A stretch of 64,000 bases of DNA from CAYJBH01 sp964370825. Its GTDB lineage: Bacteria; Bacillota; Clostridia; Oscillospirales; Ruminococcaceae. How positions within the stretch are numbered: position 1 is the first letter of the stretch; each line of letters starts with the position of its first letter. Shown piece by piece: positions 34,196 to 43,616 of this stretch. Both the position numbers and the translations under genes were made by a program. The stretch is taken from the NCBI GenBank assembly GCA_964370825.1, contig CAYJKY010000005.1:32432-96431 (forward strand), given 5' to 3'. The notes beneath the pieces were generated by a model, which saw nothing but the letters and a program-made list of their open reading frames with translations, was not told the DNA's origin and made no database searches.

Positions 34196-34696
34196 GCAAA
34201 AAAAATCACTGCTCACATCGTTGCGCTACAGCTCCTTTTCCGTCCTAAAGGCAACGCCTTTAGGGCGATACCAAAGGTGTTCATTTATCGGCTACGGCTT
34301 GCAAGCGCGCCGCTTAACGCCGAACACTCTCTTCACCCTTTGTGGGGGTGGCGGTGCTTCGCACCGGATGTTCGAATCCCATGGCTGTTTCCCGTGCCAG
34401 CTCGTTCGACCGTAAAAGGCAGCGTGACGCTAGACCCAATTTCGTGAGGTTGGGTTCGGCGTTATTTGTTTGTCAGCGCTCACGCTGTCGGTTAACTTTG
34501 GTTATGAATATCCGCACCACGTCGTCGCTTACTTCATTAAGTGGTGACGATTTTCTTGTGTGAAAACTATAATTGAAAGCTTGGTGAATTGCCCATTTTG
34601 TTCTTTTGCTTCTTTGTAGCGAAAGGGTGAGGTGTTATGCTTTGTTAGTTGTTATTAAATTTTGAATAAAATACATTGAAAATGTGTAACAAACTA
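34196..34696. repeat. GC-rich hairpin-dense stretch with decayed second tRNA end
   Basis: No credible gene. There are several short perfect hairpins in a row: CCTAAAGGC/GCCTTTAGG at 34234-34254, GGTGCTTCGCACC near 34351, CCCAA/TTGGG near 34435-34455 and CAGCG/CGCTG near 34473. T-loop-like GTTCGAATCCC occurs near 34370. At 34505-34560 the sequence repeats the tRNA-Pro 3' end and terminator in degraded form (ACCACGTCG, CTTCA, AAGT, CGA and a T-run). The base composition contrasts with the AT-rich DNA on either side. Confidence 0.55.
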
Positions 34697-34725
34697 TTGA
34701 AATAAAAATAACAATAAGCTATAAT
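34697..34725 (+). promoter_or_regulatory. Promoter of DUF3604 gene
   Basis: TTGAAA (34697-34702), spacer 17, TATAAT (34720-34725). The transcript would start near 34732, which supports a translation start at 34770 rather than at the upstream TTG 34737. Confidence 0.75.
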
Positions 34726-34769
34726 AAAACAGTTAGTTGAAATTTGTCGAAAATGTGAAACCGGAGGAT

Positions 34770-36998
34770 ATGTTGCGATTAAATAATGAATTTCTCGGAA
34801 ATCTAAGTTGCAAAGTTTTAGGAGGTGATTTGATTGTTGGATTTCCCAACACCATTGAGTGCACCTATACGGCAGGAAAATATGGAATAGACGATGGTGG
34901 ACACGTAAAGATTTTACGTCAAGGTGTTACCGATTGGCAAGCGGTTCAAACAAGCTCCCCTACCGAAACCGGCTATACAACTGTAAAAACTACGGGGCAG
35001 GCGGATGTTAGGATTTTAGATAATTTTGAAAGTACAAGACCCTATGAAAACGCTATAATAGTAAAGGTGGAAAACGGATGCCTTTATGAGGGTGATAAGG
35101 TTATTGTTACTCTTGGCGATACCCAAAAAGGCAGTGCCGGAATACTAACCCAAACTGTTGCTGAAAAAAATCATCTTTTTATTGCCGCGGTAGATGTTTA
35201 CGGCGGTAAGCTTTATCGTCATGTCCCCTCCATGGAGCGTATCGAGGTAAAAAACGGTAGCTGTGCGAGGGTAGATTTAGTTCTTCCAAGCCTTGTGGCG
35301 ACAGATAAGGAATTTATTGCAAAGATTCGCACGGTAGATATGTTTGGAAACCGTTGTGAAGATTTTAGTGGAGATGTTTTATTAAAGAGCATTGATGGAT
35401 TTGCCTGCCCGGAAAAAATAACTCTTTGTGAAAATGATAAAGGATGTGCCGAAATTACCTGTGTGATTTCGAAGGAGGGCGATTATAGAATTAATGTTGA
35501 AGTTCCTTCCCATAGATTACAGGCACAAAGCAATATATGCAAAGCCTCTAAAGAGGTTGAGTATAAACTTTTTTGGGGAGATATGCACGGACAGAATGAC
35601 CATGCAAGCGGTGTCGGAAACATGGATGATTCTTTAAGCTTTGCAAGGGAGGTTGGCTGTCTTGATTTTTCTTCTTGGCAAGGAAACGATTTTGAGGTAT
35701 CGGACGAAAACTGGAGCAAGGTGTGCGATGCGATTAAAAGGCATCACAAGCCAAATAGCTTTGTAACCTTTTTAGGTTATGAGTGGTCCGGCCTTCATTG
35801 TGCCGGTGGAGATCATAATATATATTTTTTAAATGACGATGATGATATTCACCGTAGCAGTAGCTGGTATTACCGAGACCCTATCAGCCTTGATAGTGTG
35901 GGCAGAGATGATAACGGTTCTGATTGTTACCCAATAAGTGAACTTTGGAAATGCTTTGAGGGGCGTAATGATGTAATGGCTATACCCCATGTGGGTGGAA
36001 GGTTCGGGAATTTTGATTTTCATAACTCTGACTTAACAAGCGTTATAGAGGTTCATTCTCACCATGGTATTTTTGATTGGTTTTTAGAGGACGCCATGAA
36101 AAGGAACATGAAGGTAGGGTTTATTGCAACCAGTGACGACCATACATCAAGACTTGGTCTTTCTTACCCGGTAGGTACCGAAGCCGCTGATTTTGGAGCA
36201 ACCTTTGATGTTATATCCGGACTTACTGCAGTCTATGCAAAAGAGCTTACCCGCGAGGGAATTTGGGAGGCAATAAAAAGCAGAAGATGTTATGGAACAA
36301 CAAACAGCAGAACGATAGTGAAATTTACTGTAAACGGTGCCTTTATGGGGGAAGAAATTGAAATAGACTCTCCCCCCGAAATAGCATTTGAGGTGGATGC
36401 AAACTCGGCTGTAGACAGGGTTGAACTCTACAGAAACACCGATAAAATCAAGGTGTTTAGCCCTTGTAAGGTGGATTTAAACAAAAAAAATCAGCGTGTA
36501 AAGATAGTATGGAGCGGCGTAAAAACCAAGTTCAGGAAGAAATCGGTTTTTTGGAAGGGAAATATTTTTGTGGAAAACGGCAGGATTGCCGATTTAGAAA
36601 ATTATGCGATTGATCGCGAAAGTGACGGTATTCAGTGGAGCAATAACCAGATAGTGTCCTTTGCATCTAAAACCTCCGGTGATGAGGACGGTGTCATATT
36701 AGACATAGTGCAACCCAATGAAACCCCGGTTAAGCTACGTTTTTTGTCAAACCAAATTAATACTACGGTAGATCTTGAAGATATCAAACAAGGTTGTATA
36801 GAAATACCCACAGGCTTAATGAACTGTAAAGTTGTATTTAGTATGGAGGGTGAACCTTGCGAAAACTCAACTCATTTTTCCGGAAACTTTACAGATTCCG
36901 ATTACATAAAAGGGCAAAACAGTTACTACATCAAGGTGTTCATGAAGGACGGAAATCGCGCATGGGTGTCACCGGTGTTCGCAACTGACAATACGTAA
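34770..36998 (+). CDS. DUF3604 / PHP-superfamily metal-dependent protein
   Basis: About 742 residues. A beta-rich N-terminal part (1-260) is followed by a DUF3604 metal-binding domain of the PHP superfamily: FWGDMHGQNDHASG, FLGYEWSG, AIPHVGGRFGNFDFH, IEVHSHHGIFDWF and IATSDDHTSRLG supply histidine and aspartate ligands. The C-terminal 200 residues are again beta-rich. No signal peptide, so cytosolic. GGAGG is only two bases before ATG 34770; TTG 34773 is better spaced and could be the true start. The following YfcC-like carrier is 20 bases away, which suggests hydrolysis of an imported compound. Substrate unknown. Confidence 0.75.
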   Translation: MLRLNNEFLGNLSCKVLGGDLIVGFPNTIECTYTAGKYGIDDGGHVKILRQGVTDWQAVQTSSPTETGYTTVKTTGQADVRILDNFESTRPYENAIIVKVENGCLYEGDKVIVTLGDTQKGSAGILTQTVAEKNHLFIAAVDVYGGKLYRHVPSMERIEVKNGSCARVDLVLPSLVATDKEFIAKIRTVDMFGNRCEDFSGDVLLKSIDGFACPEKITLCENDKGCAEITCVISKEGDYRINVEVPSHRLQAQSNICKASKEVEYKLFWGDMHGQNDHASGVGNMDDSLSFAREVGCLDFSSWQGNDFEVSDENWSKVCDAIKRHHKPNSFVTFLGYEWSGLHCAGGDHNIYFLNDDDDIHRSSSWYYRDPISLDSVGRDDNGSDCYPISELWKCFEGRNDVMAIPHVGGRFGNFDFHNSDLTSVIEVHSHHGIFDWFLEDAMKRNMKVGFIATSDDHTSRLGLSYPVGTEAADFGATFDVISGLTAVYAKELTREGIWEAIKSRRCYGTTNSRTIVKFTVNGAFMGEEIEIDSPPEIAFEVDANSAVDRVELYRNTDKIKVFSPCKVDLNKKNQRVKIVWSGVKTKFRKKSVFWKGNIFVENGRIADLENYAIDRESDGIQWSNNQIVSFASKTSGDEDGVILDIVQPNETPVKLRFLSNQINTTVDLEDIKQGCIEIPTGLMNCKVVFSMEGEPCENSTHFSGNFTDSDYIKGQNSYYIKVFMKDGNRAWVSPVFATDNT

Positions 36999-37018
36999 AT
37001 GAAAGGGGTTTATTGAAA

Positions 37019-38434
37019 ATGAAAGACAACCAACAAAAAACAAAATCATCGGCTCAGTTTTGGGATAATATTCTCAATGCCTATGTACTAATCATTATTA
37101 TGATTCTAATTGCATCGATAGCAACATACATAGTGCCGGCAGGCCAGTTTGAAAGATACAAAAACGAGGATAACAAAACGGTTATTGATGCCGAGAGTTT
37201 TACCGTGGTTGAGTCTACACCGGTAGGTGTTATGGACATCCTTCAGGCAGTACCACTTGGACTACAGAATGCTTCCCAGATAATATTTTTTATAATAATC
37301 ATTGCCGGCGCGTTTGAGGTTTTAAATAAAACAGGCTTTACGATGGGTTTTGTAGGCTCAATACTTAAGGTTAGTGTAGGAAAAGAAAAATTTATTTTTC
37401 CCGCAATCGTTACAATACTTTCCTTTTTTGCAGGAACTATCGGTATGGCGGAAGAGGTTATAGTTTTCGTTCCTATAATAATGGCTCTATGTAAATCGCT
37501 CGGCTATGATGAACTCACCGGTGTAGGACTTGCATACTGTGGGGTTAGGGCAGGACACATTAATGGAATGATGAATCCTTTTAATGTAGGTATTGCACAG
37601 GGAATTGCCGAGGTGGAGCTCTACTCCGGACTTTGGTATAGAAGTATCTGGTGTGTAATAACTATTGCAATCACCTCCTATATGCTATATAAATATGGAC
37701 AAAAGGTAAAGGCAAATCCAACTAGCAGCATAATGTACGGAGTTAATCCGGTAGAAGATAATGAAGTTGATTTTAGTAAGATTGCTGACTTTACAACAAG
37801 GCATAAGGTTATTGGTTTTATCCTTCTTGCAACATTCGCCTTGGTAGTTTTCGGTGTTGCCGAATACGGTTGGTATCTAAACGAGCTTGCGGCAATATTC
37901 TTTGCCTTTGGAATTATAATAGGTGTTATTGCAAAGTTTAGCCCTATTATGATTGTTAACACCTACATAGAAGGTGCGAAATCCATCTTAAACGGCGGAC
38001 TTATTGTTGGTGTTGCGGCAGGTATTTTGGTTATATTAGAAAAGGGTAACATTGTAGATAGTATTGTATACTATGCTTCAATTCCGTTACTTGAAATGCC
38101 AAAACTTCTTGCGGTTAACTTTATGTATGTATTCCAATGGCTGTTAAATCTTGTTATACCCTCAGGAAGTGCACAGGCAGGAGTTACAATGCCTATTATG
38201 ACACCGCTTGCAGATGTTCTCGGAATAAACAGGCAGATTGCGGTGCTTGCATTCCACTATGGAGACGGTGTTACCAACCTCTTAACTCCAGCCTGTGGAC
38301 CGCTGATGGCAACTCTTGCCGTGGCAAAGGTTCCGTTCAGAAAATGGATGCGTTGGGTTCTACCGATATTAGGTGTGTGGACGTTAATTGGATTTGCTGC
38401 AGTAACGGTAGCGCAGCTGATAAACTTAACATAA
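37019..38434 (+). CDS. YfcC-family membrane carrier
   Basis: 471 residues with about 12 helices. The N-terminus has the Ile/Ala-rich helix and the short YIVPAGQFER motif of YfcC/DcuC-like carriers. Further motifs are FFAGTIGMAEEVIVFVPII and the late PSGSAQAGVTMPIMTPLAD with DGVTNLLTPACGPLM. Members move arginine/ornithine, peptides or dicarboxylates with ions. ATG 37019 follows AAAGGGG at normal distance. It shares a transcript with the DUF3604 gene and ends at a strong terminator. Confidence 0.85.
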   Translation: MKDNQQKTKSSAQFWDNILNAYVLIIIMILIASIATYIVPAGQFERYKNEDNKTVIDAESFTVVESTPVGVMDILQAVPLGLQNASQIIFFIIIIAGAFEVLNKTGFTMGFVGSILKVSVGKEKFIFPAIVTILSFFAGTIGMAEEVIVFVPIIMALCKSLGYDELTGVGLAYCGVRAGHINGMMNPFNVGIAQGIAEVELYSGLWYRSIWCVITIAITSYMLYKYGQKVKANPTSSIMYGVNPVEDNEVDFSKIADFTTRHKVIGFILLATFALVVFGVAEYGWYLNELAAIFFAFGIIIGVIAKFSPIMIVNTYIEGAKSILNGGLIVGVAAGILVILEKGNIVDSIVYYASIPLLEMPKLLAVNFMYVFQWLLNLVIPSGSAQAGVTMPIMTPLADVLGINRQIAVLAFHYGDGVTNLLTPACGPLMATLAVAKVPFRKWMRWVLPILGVWTLIGFAAVTVAQLINLT

Positions 38435-38448
38435 TAAATAGTAAATGC

Positions 38449-38500
38449 AAGGAGCTGTCACTAATGATTTTATCATTTTTGACAGCTCCTTTTAACGTTT
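38449..38500 (+). terminator. Terminator of DUF3604-YfcC operon
   Basis: A perfect 12-pair stem (AAGGAGCTGTCA and TGACAGCTCCTT) with a 19-base loop, followed by T-rich sequence. The antiporter gene converges on it from the other side. Confidence 0.85.
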
Positions 38501-38519
38501 TATTTTGAGTCTTTTCACA

Positions 38520-39716
38520 TTAGTCATTATTGTTTTGTAACAGCTTTTCATAACTATAATCAATAGCTATTGCCCCAAGTGGTGCGGTTATAACAATAGA
38601 CAAAACAGCTACCGTTAGCACAATGTTACCACAGGATAATCCCATAGATAATGGGATAGCTCCTATTGCCGCTTGTACTGTAGCTTTTGGCAGATATGCG
38701 AATACACAAAATAATCTCTCTTTGAAATTCAACCTTGTGCCTAAAAGGCTAAGCACCACGCCAAGAGAGCGAATAATAATTGCTACAAATATCATAAATA
38801 CAGCCGACATACTTGCGCTAACCAGGTAACTAATGTCAACAACTGCACCGATTAATACAAATAAAATAAGTTCAGCGGCAATCCATAAACTACCGAACTT
38901 ATCGGCTAATTGCTTTGACCCCAAGTTTGCACTTTTTACTTTGAGAACTGTAGCCATACTTACAATGGCAAGCAGTCCCGAAAAAGGAATACTTATCATA
39001 TGTTCCGCTGTTACGAGTAGAAACGACAAACCCAAAATAATAATAACCTTTGTTGTATTGCGTATATGTCGCTTTTTATAATATGAACTCTCAAAAAACA
39101 TGCTTAATATAAACCCGAAAAAAGCGCCGATTAAAATGCCTAATATTAAAGAGATGGGAATATTGAATAAAGTTGAAATATGTAATCCCTCGCCGCTTGC
39201 CATTCCAACAAAGGTGGTAAACAGAACTATAACAAAGATATCATCGCAGGACGCAGCCGACAATATCATTTGCGGAATACTTTTCGCTGTTCCGTACTTT
39301 TTTTCAATTAGATTAACCATTCTCGGAACAACTATTGCCGGAGATACCGCACTCAATGTTGCACCCATTACAAGTGCCTCTATCCATGTTATTCCAATTA
39401 TGTACGGTGCGAAAATTAAATAGCCCAAGATTTCGAAAGATGCCGGAATAAATGACATTAATATAGCAGGTCTCCCCACCTGTTTTAGGTCGGAAATATT
39501 AAGTGAGAGCCCGGCTTTCAGTAGGATTATAATCAATGCAATCTGTCGTAAATCAGCGGAAATATTCAGAAATTCGGGAGCAAACAAATCAAGCACATAA
39601 GGACCTAATACTACACCCGTTATAAGCATACCTATAATAGGAGGCAGTTTAATTTTTCGGCAAATTGCAGAAGTGGAAAGCCCTACAAGAAAAATAAGTC
39701 CGAGTGAAGCTAACAT
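38520..39716 (-). CDS. Cation:proton antiporter, CPA2 type
   Basis: 398 residues and about 12 membrane helices. It has the CPA signature near the N-terminus (IGMLITGVVLGPYVLDLF), ALVMGATLSAVSPAIVVPRM and a helix with SAASCDDIFVIVLF, whose aspartate pair is typical of electrogenic Na+/H+ antiporters. No KTN/TrkA-N regulatory domain. GGAGG precedes the start. It probably exports sodium or potassium in exchange for protons. Single gene. Confidence 0.87.
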   Translation of the reverse strand: MLASLGLIFLVGLSTSAICRKIKLPPIIGMLITGVVLGPYVLDLFAPEFLNISADLRQIALIIILLKAGLSLNISDLKQVGRPAILMSFIPASFEILGYLIFAPYIIGITWIEALVMGATLSAVSPAIVVPRMVNLIEKKYGTAKSIPQMILSAASCDDIFVIVLFTTFVGMASGEGLHISTLFNIPISLILGILIGAFFGFILSMFFESSYYKKRHIRNTTKVIIILGLSFLLVTAEHMISIPFSGLLAIVSMATVLKVKSANLGSKQLADKFGSLWIAAELILFVLIGAVVDISYLVSASMSAVFMIFVAIIIRSLGVVLSLLGTRLNFKERLFCVFAYLPKATVQAAIGAIPLSMGLSCGNIVLTVAVLSIVITAPLGAIAIDYSYEKLLQNNND

Positions 39717-39839
39717 AAAACATCCTCCATAAGTTCACAAAAAACTGACGAGTTCTGCGACATAGAAATCACAGAAGTCACGGTATAGTTTTACACAAGG
39801 GAGAACTTCATTCCGGATCACTATTATAATATTATTTTT

Positions 39840-42800
39840 TTAGAAAAGGCTCACCTGACTTGTTTCGGGAAGATGGGAAAGCGTGCCAATTTCAATCAAT
39901 TTTGCAACCACAGTGGAGGAGAGTTTTGCTTCCTGTGCTACCTCCTCGACCGATAAAAAAGTGTCGTGTTCGTTGCATACCCTGTAAAGCTCTTTTGCGG
40001 CGGTAACTCCGAGACCGGCGAGCGAGATGTAGGGCAAACGTATCTTTCCATCCTCTATTTGATACCTTGTGGCATGGCTTTTATGCAGTTCGATAGGTAG
40101 AAACTCGTATCCCCTCTTTAACATCTCTCTAATGTTCTGAAGCATGGTGAAAAGCTCGGCATCCTTCGCCTTTTTTTCCTGCTCTATCTTCCTTTTCAGC
40201 TCATCGTACCTGCGCATGGTTACATCAAGACCACCTGCCGCCGACTCGTAGTCAAAAACCTCTGCGGCTCTTACCGTGAAAATAACCGAGTAATACTCTA
40301 TAGGATGGTAGAGTTTAAACCACATCAGTTTTACTGCTGCTATGAGGTAGGCTACGGCATGGGCTTTAGGGAACATATACTGTATCTTTTTACAGCTTTC
40401 TATATACCAGTCCGGAACGTTGCAATCCCTTAACATACGCTCGATTTCCGGAGTGAAATTTTTGGTTGCTTGACCTTTACGTGTCCATTCCATTATCTTG
40501 AAAGCCATCGCCTTATCTACGCCTTTTTTAATCAACTCGGTCATGATACTGTCTCGAGTTCCAATAACATCGGCAATGGTGCAGATATTGTTTTTTATCA
40601 AATCTTCGGCATTACCACTCCAAACATCGGTACCGTGCGAAAGACCGGAAATTTGTATTAGGTCGCTAAAGGTTTTTGGCTGTGCCGCAATGAGCATGTT
40701 TCGCACAAAGTTTGTGCCAAGCTCCGGAATACCGAAGGTTCCTGTTTTGCTGTCGATGTCCTTTTCGGTAACCTCCAACATTTCCGGCGAGAGTAGTAAC
40801 GACATTACATCCTCGTCATTCATAGGCACATCAGCCATAGAAATACCGGTAAGATCGGTGAGGTGTTTAAATATAGTCGGCATATCATGACCAAGTATAT
40901 CTAACTTTAGTATTGTGTCATGCAGATATTTAAATTCAAAATGAGTGGTAACCACGCCCTTTTCTTTACTGTCGGCAGGATGCTGAACCGGTGTAAAATG
41001 TTCCACCTCAAACTCTGAAGGTATAACGACCATACCGCCGGGATGCTGTCCCGTGGTTTTTTTAACGTCGACACAGCCCTTTAACAACCGTGTTTCCTCT
41101 GCCTTGCTTACCCTTAAGTTCCTTTCCTCAAGGTATTTTTTTACATATCCGAAGGCAGTTTTATCCTGCAACAGCGAGATCGTTCCCGCCTTGTAAACAT
41201 ATTCACTACCAAACAATTCCTCGGTATATTTATGTGCGTTTTCCTGATATTCTCCAGAAAAGTTAAGATCAATATCCGGTGCCTTGTCCCCGTTAAATCC
41301 TAGGAAAGTTTCAAAAGGAATGTCATGACCATCGCCATAAAGAGGATTATTGCAGTTCGGACAATCCTTAGGCGGTAGGTCAAAGCCGGAGTTAACCTGA
41401 GGTGTCAGCTCGTAGTAGAAACACTCTTTACATATGTAATGCGGCGGTATGGAATTAACCTCAGAAATTCCGGCAAAAAATGCAACAGCAGATGAACCCA
41501 CACTTCCTCGGGAGCCGACAAGATATCCGTTATCCACCGAATTTTTCACTAACTTTTGCGCGATTATGTAGAGGACGGCAAAACCATGTTTATTTATACT
41601 GTCTAGCTCTCTATTTAGACGCTCTTCAATGTCGGACGGAAGTGGGTCACCGTAAATCTGTTTTGCACCCTCCATGGTCAGGCGTATTAAATCCTCCTCG
41701 GCACCCTCAATCTTTGGGGTGTATGTTCCTTTTGGAATAGCACGCAGGTCCTCAACCTCTTCAACGAGCTTGTTCGGGTTTTTAACCACAACCTCGTATG
41801 CCTTATCAGCATCTAAAAATGAAAATTCCTGTAGCATCTCCTCGGTGGTTCGGTAATATAGTGGTGGCTGTAGATCGGCATCCTTAAATTTGACCGAGGT
41901 TAACACCGCACGATATATCGAATCATTTTTATTTAAAAAATGTACATCGCCTGTCGCGATAACAGGAATATTCAGCTTTTCTCCAATTGCAACAATGGTT
42001 CTTACGTTTTCCCGAAGTACCTCCTCGCCGGTGACAAGACCGTTTCTTATCATAAATTCGTTATTCATTATCGGCTGAATTTCTAAAAAATCATAGTATG
42101 AGGCAACCTCACAAAGCTGTGAAAAGGGCACTCCATCGACAATTCTCTGGTAAAGCTCCCCTGCTTCACACGCAGAACCTACAATAATTCCTTCGCGATA
42201 CTCGTTTAATAACCATCTCGGAATTCGAGGGCGTTTGTGAAAGTGATCAAGATGACTGCGCGATACAAGTTTGTATAGATTAAACAGACCCTGTTGTGTC
42301 TTGGCATGAAGGATAATGTGGTAGGTGCGATTAGAGTTTTCGGCTCGCTCGGTGTCCTCGGGCGTGTGCTCATCGGCAACGAAATATCCCTCTATTCCAT
42401 ATACCAGTTTAAACTCCTTGCCATTTTTTTTGAGTTTATCAACCTCCAACATCAGCTGTGGGAAGGCTTGACAGTTTCCGTGGTCGGTGACGGCAACGGC
42501 GGTATGCCCAAGCGATGAGACATACTTTATCAATTCTTTCGGCGAGATAAGTGCATCAAGTGAGCTCATCTTGGTATGTAGATGTAACTCTACCCTTTTT
42601 TCCTCAGCAGAGTCGACACGCTTAACGCGCTTTACCTTTACAATGTCGGTCGGGTAAACTATGTAGTCATTTTCCCATCGCTCGTCAAAGCTACAATCTC
42701 CTTTAACAAAGATGGTGTCACCAACATTAACCTCTGGAACCTTGTTGTTGTTTTCCGGCTTTGCAATAATCTTTAGCTTACAGCTTCCGGTTCCGTCGGT

Positions 42801-43616
42801 TATGAGTATTGAGAGTATTTTTTTGTATCCTTCGGTAAGCTCAACGCTAAAAACATCACCATAGATAATAAGCCTACCAAGCTGAACACCGACCTCCGAT
42901 AAAGGTAGTACAGAGTTTGGTTTAAACAGTTTGCCGAGAAGTATTTCGCCTTCGGCAGAAACAAGCTCAAGCCCATCAATATTTGGAATGTTAAAAGGTT
43001 TACCGGCCTTCTTCTTTGCACCGGGATGTGGCTGTGTAGGAGTATTCTGTATTGGTTTATTACTCTTCTCCCATGGCGGCTTATCTGCAACCGTGGCATT
43101 AGAGACACTTGAGGTAGAAAGAGCCTTTGATTTTTCACCGTTCATCTGCAGTTCAACGGAGGGTTGCCACATGGTTTTGTCGTAGATAAGAAGGGAAAGT
43201 TGTTCACAAAAGTTTTGCGTTTTTAAAAGTTCGATATCAATGCAACAGTAAACGGTAATCTTTTCCAAATCAACCGATGGTGGAGTATCGGACAAAAAGC
43301 CGTTTATTGCTACCCCAACAGAGGCAAGTTCTTCACAAAAAAGCAGTATTGACTCGGAGTCTATCGACTCTTTGGGCATAAGGTTTTTGACGGTTACCTC
43401 CTGCCCCGAGAAAGCCGGGGTAATCGCCTTTTCGGTCGCTAATATTAAGGAGGCTGACATCGGCTTTTGTGTCGAAACAAACACATAAACTTTGCCTTTG
43501 TTGCTATCTATCTCCACCCTATTTAAAATACTGTGACTAAGATGCTTTGATAATTCAGCACCTAGCCATTCCTCGAATATATCACAAAAAAATCTATAGT
43601 CCTGCAATTTTTTCAA
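39840..43616 (-). CDS. polC: DNA polymerase III alpha subunit PolC, lacking exonuclease domain
   Basis: 1258 residues, while usual PolC has about 1430. Order: N-terminal domain (1-200), OB fold (225-335), PHP domain (341-640, RVELHLHTKMSSLDA and AVTDHGNCQAFP), then palm, fingers and the C-terminal region. A zinc site has Cys 729, 732, 752 and 755. GSRGSVGSS (701-709) and the catalytic aspartates in DIDLNFSGEY (781, 783) are intact. The DnaQ-like 3'-5' exonuclease that normally splits the PHP domain is absent: YGIEGYFVADE (406-416) runs within 15 residues into TYHIILHAKTQQGL (431 on). It is the main replicative polymerase. It overlaps ispG by 23 bases. Confidence 0.95.
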   Translation of the reverse strand: MKKLQDYRFFCDIFEEWLGAELSKHLSHSILNRVEIDSNKGKVYVFVSTQKPMSASLILATEKAITPAFSGQEVTVKNLMPKESIDSESILLFCEELASVGVAINGFLSDTPPSVDLEKITVYCCIDIELLKTQNFCEQLSLLIYDKTMWQPSVELQMNGEKSKALSTSSVSNATVADKPPWEKSNKPIQNTPTQPHPGAKKKAGKPFNIPNIDGLELVSAEGEILLGKLFKPNSVLPLSEVGVQLGRLIIYGDVFSVELTEGYKKILSILITDGTGSCKLKIIAKPENNNKVPEVNVGDTIFVKGDCSFDERWENDYIVYPTDIVKVKRVKRVDSAEEKRVELHLHTKMSSLDALISPKELIKYVSSLGHTAVAVTDHGNCQAFPQLMLEVDKLKKNGKEFKLVYGIEGYFVADEHTPEDTERAENSNRTYHIILHAKTQQGLFNLYKLVSRSHLDHFHKRPRIPRWLLNEYREGIIVGSACEAGELYQRIVDGVPFSQLCEVASYYDFLEIQPIMNNEFMIRNGLVTGEEVLRENVRTIVAIGEKLNIPVIATGDVHFLNKNDSIYRAVLTSVKFKDADLQPPLYYRTTEEMLQEFSFLDADKAYEVVVKNPNKLVEEVEDLRAIPKGTYTPKIEGAEEDLIRLTMEGAKQIYGDPLPSDIEERLNRELDSINKHGFAVLYIIAQKLVKNSVDNGYLVGSRGSVGSSAVAFFAGISEVNSIPPHYICKECFYYELTPQVNSGFDLPPKDCPNCNNPLYGDGHDIPFETFLGFNGDKAPDIDLNFSGEYQENAHKYTEELFGSEYVYKAGTISLLQDKTAFGYVKKYLEERNLRVSKAEETRLLKGCVDVKKTTGQHPGGMVVIPSEFEVEHFTPVQHPADSKEKGVVTTHFEFKYLHDTILKLDILGHDMPTIFKHLTDLTGISMADVPMNDEDVMSLLLSPEMLEVTEKDIDSKTGTFGIPELGTNFVRNMLIAAQPKTFSDLIQISGLSHGTDVWSGNAEDLIKNNICTIADVIGTRDSIMTELIKKGVDKAMAFKIMEWTRKGQATKNFTPEIERMLRDCNVPDWYIESCKKIQYMFPKAHAVAYLIAAVKLMWFKLYHPIEYYSVIFTVRAAEVFDYESAAGGLDVTMRRYDELKRKIEQEKKAKDAELFTMLQNIREMLKRGYEFLPIELHKSHATRYQIEDGKIRLPYISLAGLGVTAAKELYRVCNEHDTFLSVEEVAQEAKLSSTVVAKLIEIGTLSHLPETSQVSLF

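Noticed and set aside
34221..34563. Short plus-strand frames in the stretch after tRNA-Pro
   Set aside because: They span hairpins and tRNA-like debris and have no ribosome-binding sites or domain.
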